Shown here piece after piece: positions 57,235 through 64,000 of a stretch of 64,000 nucleotides of DNA. The notes beneath the pieces are model-generated. The model was not told the DNA's origin. It made no database searches and was given only the letters and a program-made list of their open reading frames with translations. Position numbers and translations under genes: made by a program. How positions within the stretch are numbered: the first letter of the stretch is position 1; every line of letters starts with the position of its first letter. Source of the stretch: Caenorhabditis elegans (lineage: Eukaryota; Nematoda; Chromadorea; Rhabditida; Rhabditidae); contig NC_003279.8 in the NCBI RefSeq assembly GCF_000002985.6, positions 8,618,001 to 8,682,000 of the forward strand, in the 5' to 3' direction.

Positions 57235-59074
57235 ATTTAGTTTTGACTGGCAGGCGAAGAGAGAAATGGAAAACGACACGAAAAGGCACCAAGCTTCTCT
57301 CTCACACCTCTTTTTTCAGTTTTCATTCTTTGAATTCTCTCTTTTTTGGAACATCTGTGACTGCTGTGGGTGTAGATTTATAAATTAAAATTTAAAAACA
57401 TCAATTCGAACTCGGAATTTTTTAAACTAATTAGGCTTATAAATATATCAGGATAATTGTTCTGAAATGCAAAACATTTTCCTGTTCAATCAGTAGAAAA
57501 ATGTTTCAGATTTCTTCTCGAGAGCACTTTTCCCAAAAAACAAAAAGCTAAAAAAACTTAATAGTTATAAATTTATGAAATGAAGAGGTTTAACAAGACT
57601 TGAGGATTAGCATTAGTAGCCTTATTGAAACATATTTGCTAACTTCAAATCTCTAAATTTGTGATTTCCTGAGTGACTACGCACTTGAAGCCGATAGCCA
57701 ATGACGTCATGAGTGATTCAAGGATACTCTGTTTGAGTTGTTCGACGAAAGATTAGAGTTTTTTATTGTTTATTGTTTTTTCCTTAATCAGTTAAGGATG
57801 GAAACACTCGAAACGTTTTTATATTTCAAAAAAATGTTCAGTTAATATTTGGTAAACGACAAAATTTTAAACTTTTCACCAGGATAACATATGAAATTTG
57901 AAGAAACAAAATTTAGATTTATATCGATTTTCAAAATTATGATTGTAAGAAATTGAGTACATACCACAATAATAATAATCTGATAAAACATTCGTAATTT
58001 TTTCCTCTAGTTTTGTAATTGATTATTTTTGATATCTTCTGTAAAATAAACGGAGATAGATTACGGTAACACAAAATTCTGAGAATGCGCAGTAATAATG
58101 TTAAAGTGGAGTAATGAGATTGAAAGACTAATAGAGGAGATACGGTAGCTATTTATATTTTCAAGTTTCCAGATATTCAATTAATTAACTCTTTCAAGAA
58201 ATGTCTTATAATCATCTGAATATGACGTTTCAATCATAGTTCTAAGTTTACCGGGAAATAATTTTTTGAGAAAATTTCATAAATTCTTTTCTAAACGAAA
58301 ACCCAGAGATCAAAGTAGGTCAACTATAAGCTTCTTGTGCCTTCTACTACATTTGTGGTAGGAGTATCAGTTACAAGACAAATCGGCTTTTCGCGGAGAC
58401 TGACTACTTAACAGAGAATGAGATGATGATGGGCGGTGGGAAAATAAATGGATAGGAGGAGGAAAATCGAACAAATATTGTTTTTTCGAAAGAAAAGAGT
58501 GTGTGCCAACGACAATGAGAGGGTAAACGAAGGGCAAAGAACTGAAGATTCACTCGAAAGTTGAATTGAAATCTGGCTTTTGCATCTGCTCCATAACTTA
58601 TTTTCTCAAACTTTTTGTTAAAATCATTTTTATAAATTTGAATGTCGAGTTCAGTAATTCTGTTTACAAAATTCGAAGGACCGTTTCGTCCTCCATCATA
58701 CTTCATTCAGAAAATGTGGGGACCTAAAATATAAATATGTAAATGCAATAAATTAGTACAAGGATACAAATCAAAGTTAGAATTCACATAGAACAGACAA
58801 ATCGGGAAAGTTTTGGCGTGGGTGATTCGGGAAAGAGCAAAACAAAACGGGTTCGGAAGGCAATCGACAAATGAGCAAAAAGTTTGAGGGAGGTGGGGGG
58901 ACTAATCTTAAACACAACAATTTAGTAATTCTAAACTACTAGTTTTACTTCGTAATGTAACCCGTAAAAGTAACACCAAGTGATATAAGTGAAGGAGAAA
59001 GACAATACCTTGGGATGTGAGTTCGAGAAAAATTAGAAATTTAAATTTTACAGAAACCATTAAGTCTGAAAATG
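57235..59074. other. Non-coding gap between the putative membrane-protein gene and egg-6
   Basis: 1.84 kb of AT-rich sequence holding the likely promoter of the upstream minus-strand exon and the 3' flank of egg-6. An open stretch at 58404-58706 (minus) lacks neighbours with matching splice phases. A TGACGTCA site lies near 57703. Nothing else is supported. Confidence 0.5.
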
Positions 59075-62000
59075 CTAATGACGACTTCTATGGCTGACAG
59101 CCTGCGGATTTTCAAGCAGTGTGGAGCACAACTGAGGTTGCCCAAATGTGCTCTCCATTGTACGGTTGTTAGGCGTCTTTGGGATGTTCATCAATGGAGG
59201 ACGAATTGGAGATGGAGCAGCGGATGAACGGCCAGATTCATTTGCAGCGTTTTGACCAGATGATCCAGATGAAGAAGGTGATGATCGGTAGACAAGGCTG
59301 AAAATTGTTTCTTGTTAAAAACTAAAAGAAGAGTGGAAGGTCGTGATAATTCACAAATAAACTTTCCAACGTACCTTTTTCTCAGCCTTCTTTGTTTCTT
59401 CGTATAGTTCACAAAAAATATGATTACAACCACCGTAACAGCTCCAACAAACGCTAATGCAATCGCAGTGATGATTCGAATATTACGATGTCGTTCATTC
59501 TGCTCTTGCTCCAAAACCATTTCACTTGTCAACTCGTTGATATCATATGGTACAAACGTTGAAAGTTCGGGTCTCACAAAGACTGGCAATTTCTCAAGAA
59601 TCTCTTCAATTGAAATATTCTTTGCGGTGGCTCCAGCGAACATTGATGTCAGGGAAGTTGTGTGTTGTTTGAAATGTTCCAAAAGGTCTTCAGGTAATAG
59701 ACGCATATCTGGTACTTCTCCACGTGTCACAGCAGCTATCACTTCCATCGGTATCTTGCTCAGATTGTATCCTGGAGGGAGCATTTTTAATAGATCAAAC
59801 ATAGCTGGATTGAACATATTATTTGCAGTCGTATTGCCTTGACTTTCCACTGGACGTGCTGGTATACCGTCCATTCCAGGCATCTGATGCGTGTAGTACT
59901 CCATAATAATCTTCGTTTGATTCTCATTGAGCCCAGGAAGTGGCTCACCAGACATTACTTGAGTTACCAAGCCCGACGGCAGCTTATCAAGCGGTGGCAG
60001 AACTTTTTCTTGACCTTCAACAGGATTTCCAGCGAGATTTGCTGCAGCGGCAGTATGCATCTTATTCATCGTCTGTTTCACAATTTTATCCAGAGTAGCT
60101 TTATCGATTCCGGGAATCTGACCACCGTTCAACACGTATTGAATCATGGTTGGATCCATTTTGCTCAAATCGATATCACCGAATCCTGGAACATTGACAA
60201 CCATGTTTGGAATAGAACGGATCAGCTGTTCGATGTCACTGGCAACCGGCTGCCCGCCCGTGGCAAATCTGACAAGAGGACCAGTGAATCCTTCGATGGC
60301 ATCATTGAGATTCTTATTGGGAACAGAAGAAGCACCAGTACCAACAGGAATATTTCCACCGAAGCCAGGGATTGAACGAAGAGCTGGGATCGTCTGAAAA
60401 TGGAACTTGATGATCGAAATAATAATTATCGAAAATCAACTAAATAAAACCTACATTTGTAAGAGTATTCACAAGAGGAATTGCTGCACCTCCAGCTCCA
60501 TTCAAAGTTCCAAGTGGACCCAACGATGGTAAGAATGATGAGAGAAGTGAATGTTGATTACTTCCCTGTGGAACTCCAAGCAATCGAGATCCCTCACTAA
60601 GTGTTTCATTTGCCTTTTTCATCATCAGATCCTTCAATCGAACTCCAGCGTACTTCTCTGGACCATGGCACATGATTTCCTGTTGAAATGGAAGGAATGT
60701 CCGAACTTTGTTTGCGATCAGATACGTCAAAAACTCATTGAATGACTCATCACAAATCAATTGATTTCCATCCAATAAAATGTTCGAGATTTTCTTCTTG
60801 AAAACACTCGTTTTGAATCCGGAAATCTTGTTGTTCGACAGATCCAACCAGAAAAGCTTGGAGAGCTTATCAAAAGTTCCTTCCTCGATATCGTGTATCT
60901 TGTTGTGTCCAAGATCGAGCGTAGTCAAATGAGCGAGTTGGGCGAACGAAGATGCATCCAGAGCTGTCAGAGTGTTGTTACGAATGCTCAACTGTTGCAA
61001 GTTCTTCATGCCGTCGAACATTCCACGCTCAATCTTTGCCAACGAATTGTTTCCGACGAGGAGCACAACCAGCTTATCCAGTGATTCAAACGAGTTCCGT
61101 GAAATCTGGACAATGTTGTTGTTCTGAAAGAATGTTGTTCTTGTATTTTATTTTTGTTGATTTCATGAGAAATACAAGAATTTACCTGAACACTGATCAG
61201 CTGCAAATTGGGATTGTTGGAGAACGCCAACGTTTCGATCTTGGTGATCAGATTCCCGTCAACACGAACTTGCTTTAGATTCGGGAGATCTTTAAGCGAC
61301 GGGAGCTGAAAATTGATGAATTTATTGGAAAAATCAACGAAAAACTTACTGCATAAAGAGCATTGTTGCTGACATCCAGAACTTCTAGGTTTTTGAAACC
61401 TTGCAGACGATTTCCATCGAGTGTCGATATGATATTATCTTGAAGATATAGATACTGCAGCTGAGGGACATTCATGAACGCCATCGGATGAATCCGGCGC
61501 AACGTGTTATTCTGTACACGAAGTTCTCTCAAAAACGGCAAATTCATCAACTCAAAATTGTTGATCTCGCTGATGTTGTTGCTTCCTAGATCCAAATACA
61601 TCAGATTTGCGGCGTTTCGAAGAATTTGAGCCGGAATAGCATCGAGGCAGTTTCCGCTGACATCCAGAAGAACAAGCGAGGCTTTGACAGCATCCAGTGA
61701 TTTTCTGAAAATATTTTTTGGTTATCAGAAAACTGAACCTTTATTCTTACGGTGGAAAATCACAAATCGCGTTGTTCTCCAGTCGAAGTTGGGTCAAAGC
61801 GGAGAGTCCGTTGAATGCCTTGTCAGGAATCGATGAGATCTGAAAATCAACATTATTTCAGTTCAGATCGCTTAATTCTTCCCAAAGTAACCTAAAACTT
61901 GCAATTTTTCAAACTTTCTCCCATCAAAACATGCAATCATTTTTTCATTCAATAGGTAACTCTCAATTAGAAGCGACAAAGTGAAAGGGGCGCCTCCGTG

Positions 62001-63237
62001 TTTTGTATTGTTCAACCATTCCCCGACAAACCTGATTACTGTTCAAATTCATCGACATGAGCGTCGATAAATTTCCAAACACGGGAACAGTCTTCAACTC
62101 ATTTCCATTGATTGTGATGTGCTCGATGGTGGCTTCCACATGTCTCCACGCCTATAAAATTACAATGTTTTACAAGCTAATTTCTTAGTTTTACTATCCC
62201 CTATTTCCTCGATATGTTCGTCACTTCGGAAGGGCGAATAACCCGAATCTAATGAACGCCGCCCGTGTACCGCACTCTCACCCGGCCCGAAGCTATCCCC
62301 TGTATCTCTCCCTCTCTTCGACTTTCTACGCGATGACCCACTTTTCACTTTCACATTGTCATCTACGTTGTCGCTAAAGCCTCTGGTATATGACTGTATA
62401 GCTGACGGCGTATATCGTTCTCATAGAGATTTTGAAGCCATGGAGGCGTAGGGTGATGGAAAAATTGGAATTATCCTAATGATAAACAAATTCTAGTAAC
62501 TTCAAGACAATGAAGATACAAAAATCATGTCTGAGTCTACATTGTCATATCAATATTACCAAGTATGCCTGTCAAGCAGAGATTAAGTCCTGCGCCTATT
62601 CAACACTTCCTACAACTTCAGCCATCGCCGCGGCGCCCCTAACAATGCCAGGTCAAGAGCTATCCGTGCCCGCAATCTCACTCAAAACGATTTCAACACA
62701 TCATTCTAAGTGATGCAAATCGTTTTTCTCGTTGTCGTTTCGATCAAATAGTCCTAAAGGAACGGAACGTGAATCCGCGAAAAACCAGCCAACGCTGAGT
62801 GACTCGAAAAATCAAGTATTTTGCGCAATACTTCGGGCATTCTATCGCAGTTTTTTGAAAAAAACGAGAACACGGGGAGGCTATTTCTAGTTTCGTACCG
62901 TCGGTGAGAATGATTGAAGCGTGGAGTTCAAGATGGCGATTGTCCGCAGTCCATTGAACGGGAGGCTCTCGATTTTTACATCTGTCCCATTTAAAATGTG
63001 CAATTCGTCGATTTGACTGGTCCCGACAGTCTGCGCGATCGTTTTAACGTCCTCGCCATTGCAACTCAAAATGATCATGCTTTTCGAGATCTGGAAACAT
63101 GTTCGAATCAACATTTAAATATTCGACCTGAAACTAACCTTGCAGTCGCATTTTTCTGGGATCCGCGGGCAGGTTATTTCTGCCGATGAGAGGAAGGCGA
63201 TGAGATGCGCGACGGCTATCAGGGTCAGCCACCTCAT
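59075..63237 (-). CDS. egg-6: EGG-6, extracellular leucine-rich-repeat transmembrane protein
   Basis: EGG-6 is an apical eLRR protein needed for eggshell integrity, epithelial junctions and lumen maintenance in the excretory duct. Nine exons (63237-63139, 63090-62899, 62151-62032, 61839-61751, 61704-61350, 61305-61186, 61123-60455, 60393-59375, 59297-59075) join to 961 residues. I chose the ATG at 63237 because it begins a signal peptide (MRWLTLIAVAHLIAFLSSA). An in-frame ATG at 63300 would bury it. A Cys-containing cap (CPRIPEKCDCK) leads to a long run of LRRs (residues about 60-500; LxxLxLxxNxI, e.g. LMYLDLGSNNISEI, FWLDLSNNKISGF) and a C-terminal cap. A Gly/Pro-rich juxtamembrane region with MPGMDG and LPPGYNLSKIP motifs follows, then one transmembrane helix at about 853-876 and an 85-residue cytoplasmic tail. 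Intron 2 is long and GC-richer than usual. Confidence 0.94.
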
Positions 63238-64000
63238 ACCGCTCCTTCTGATGGTCGACGAAAGAATCCTGGGTATAGTGAGAGAGCACTTCCGAGCCAA
63301 TCGCGTAGATCGTGTGCTCTGACTCCTGCAAACTGAGAAAATAATAAAGAGGGAAATAGAGGGGCATAGAAATAGGTACGGATTTGAAAATGATTGAAAG
63401 TTTTGAGCTTTTTTTAATGGGGTTATTCAAGTAATGTCGGAAAATTAAAAAGTGTAGAACAATTACGTCACAACTGTATTCAAGTATACAAAAACATGTA
63501 TTTAAATACATTTGTGACGTCACAAATGTATTTAAATACATTTTGCTACATTACTTGAATAACCCCATAAAATAATTATCGACTCTAATTACTTGAAAAA
63601 GTCAACAGAAGAAGAAAAGTTTAAATCAAAACAAAAAATATTAGAATGAGATAAATGACGAATAAAATTTTAGGACAGAATTGTTTTCTGATTTCTAAAA
63701 AACTAAAATTCAGAACTTAGCGGGCCTTTTTGAACATTCGCTGCGAAACCTGTCGATACAATGTTACGCGCCTTTTCGAAACGATGTTACTGTAGAAAAT
63801 TTATTGGCCTGGAATTTATTTTCAATGCGAAATTCTTCTTGTAAAGAGTGTTTCTATGACAAAATACAATTTTAACTAATTGAAAAAATTATTTAAAAAA
63901 CATTATCTATAAAAAATTGGTGTTTTTTCAAAATGTTACTTACGAAATTTTAAAAGCAAATAAAGAACTCAATTAATTGTTTTTGGATTACATCACATTT
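63238..64000. other. Upstream region of egg-6
   Basis: The sequence up to about 63330 resembles 5'UTR and includes an in-frame ATG at 63300. An acceptor-like TTTCTCAGTTTGCAG (minus strand, about 63330-63344) may mark a 5' splice or trans-splice. Further out lie a palindromic repeat (63419-63568) and AT-rich sequence to the window edge. Confidence 0.45.
63419..63568. repeat. Second copy of the palindromic MITE found at 24311-24460
   Basis: The ends GGGGTTATTCAAGTAATGT and ACATTACTTGAATAACCCC are inverted, and the centre is CATTTGTGACGTCACAAATG. It is closely similar to the copy in the GCFC gene. It lies about 180 bp upstream of the egg-6 start codon. Confidence 0.87.

Noticed and set aside
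58404-58706. 100-codon minus-strand open stretch as first exon of the small membrane-protein gene
   Set aside because: No donor in a phase that matches the downstream exons, and the composition looks random.
63238-63300. Upstream in-frame ATG as the egg-6 start
   Set aside because: The start at 63237 gives a clean signal peptide and a total of 961 codons; the upstream ATG would place 21 mostly polar residues before it.
1-64000. CRISPR array, bacterial operon or phage-like system
   Set aside because: The whole window is intron-rich nematode nuclear DNA; tandem and inverted repeats here are transposon-derived, with no spacer-repeat structure.

Overview
The window is nematode nuclear DNA. It is AT-rich, has short introns with TTTTCAG acceptors, and has trans-splice-like acceptors directly before several ATGs. 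Spliced gene models recognised by content match Caenorhabditis elegans proteins: FER-1 (2034 codons from 21 exons), CES-1 (270 aa), SYP-3 (224 aa) and EGG-6 (961 aa). I therefore read it as C. elegans chromosome I, the fer-1/ces-1/flp-22/egg-6 neighbourhood. This assignment rests on memory of the proteins and on the reading frames, not on a search.

Layout. 0-5 kb: the last exons of an unrecognised plus-strand gene, followed by a full-length RTE-1-type non-LTR retrotransposon (1196-4494). The element is flanked by a 524-bp direct repeat that has copied the gene's terminal exon. 5.2-13.2 kb: fer-1 (minus; sperm ferlin). 15.9-18.0 kb: ces-1 (plus; Snail-family repressor). 18.4-19.1 kb: cpn-1 (minus; calponin). 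20.6-22.2 kb: mfap-1 (minus; spliceosome). 22.5-33.6 kb: a plus-strand series of a GCFC/PAXBP1 homologue, syx-17 and sig-7, with spacing that suggests an operon. A 3.1-kb intron of sig-7 carries a very large foldback. 33.6-40.9 kb: a 7.3-kb stretch with no gene I can support. 40.9-41.8 kb: flp-22 (FMRFamide-like neuropeptides). 42.8-45.1 kb: mrt-1 (telomere OB-fold plus SNM1 nuclease). 45.2-46.1 kb: syp-3 (minus; synaptonemal complex). 47.0-48.2 kb: an IBA57 homologue. 48.6-51.7 kb: a TCF25 homologue. 52.0-57.2 kb: dispersed minus-strand exons that may encode a small membrane protein. 59.1-63.2 kb: egg-6 (minus; extracellular LRR receptor-like protein).

Function. The genes do not form one pathway. 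There are local themes: three RNA-processing genes (mfap-1, the GCFC homologue, sig-7) lie within 13 kb, and several genes act in germline or sperm (fer-1, mrt-1, syp-3, egg-6). Repeats are mostly short palindromic foldback elements in introns and promoters. The most unusual structures are the RTE-1 insertion with its half-kilobase target duplication, the 2.6-kb sig-7 intronic foldback with a TTTTACTAC array and tRNA-like Pol III boxes in each arm, and the possible small transmembrane protein gene between the TCF25 homologue and egg-6. CDS entries give the whole span from start to stop codon; exon coordinates are in the evidence and were read by eye from splice consensus and frame.
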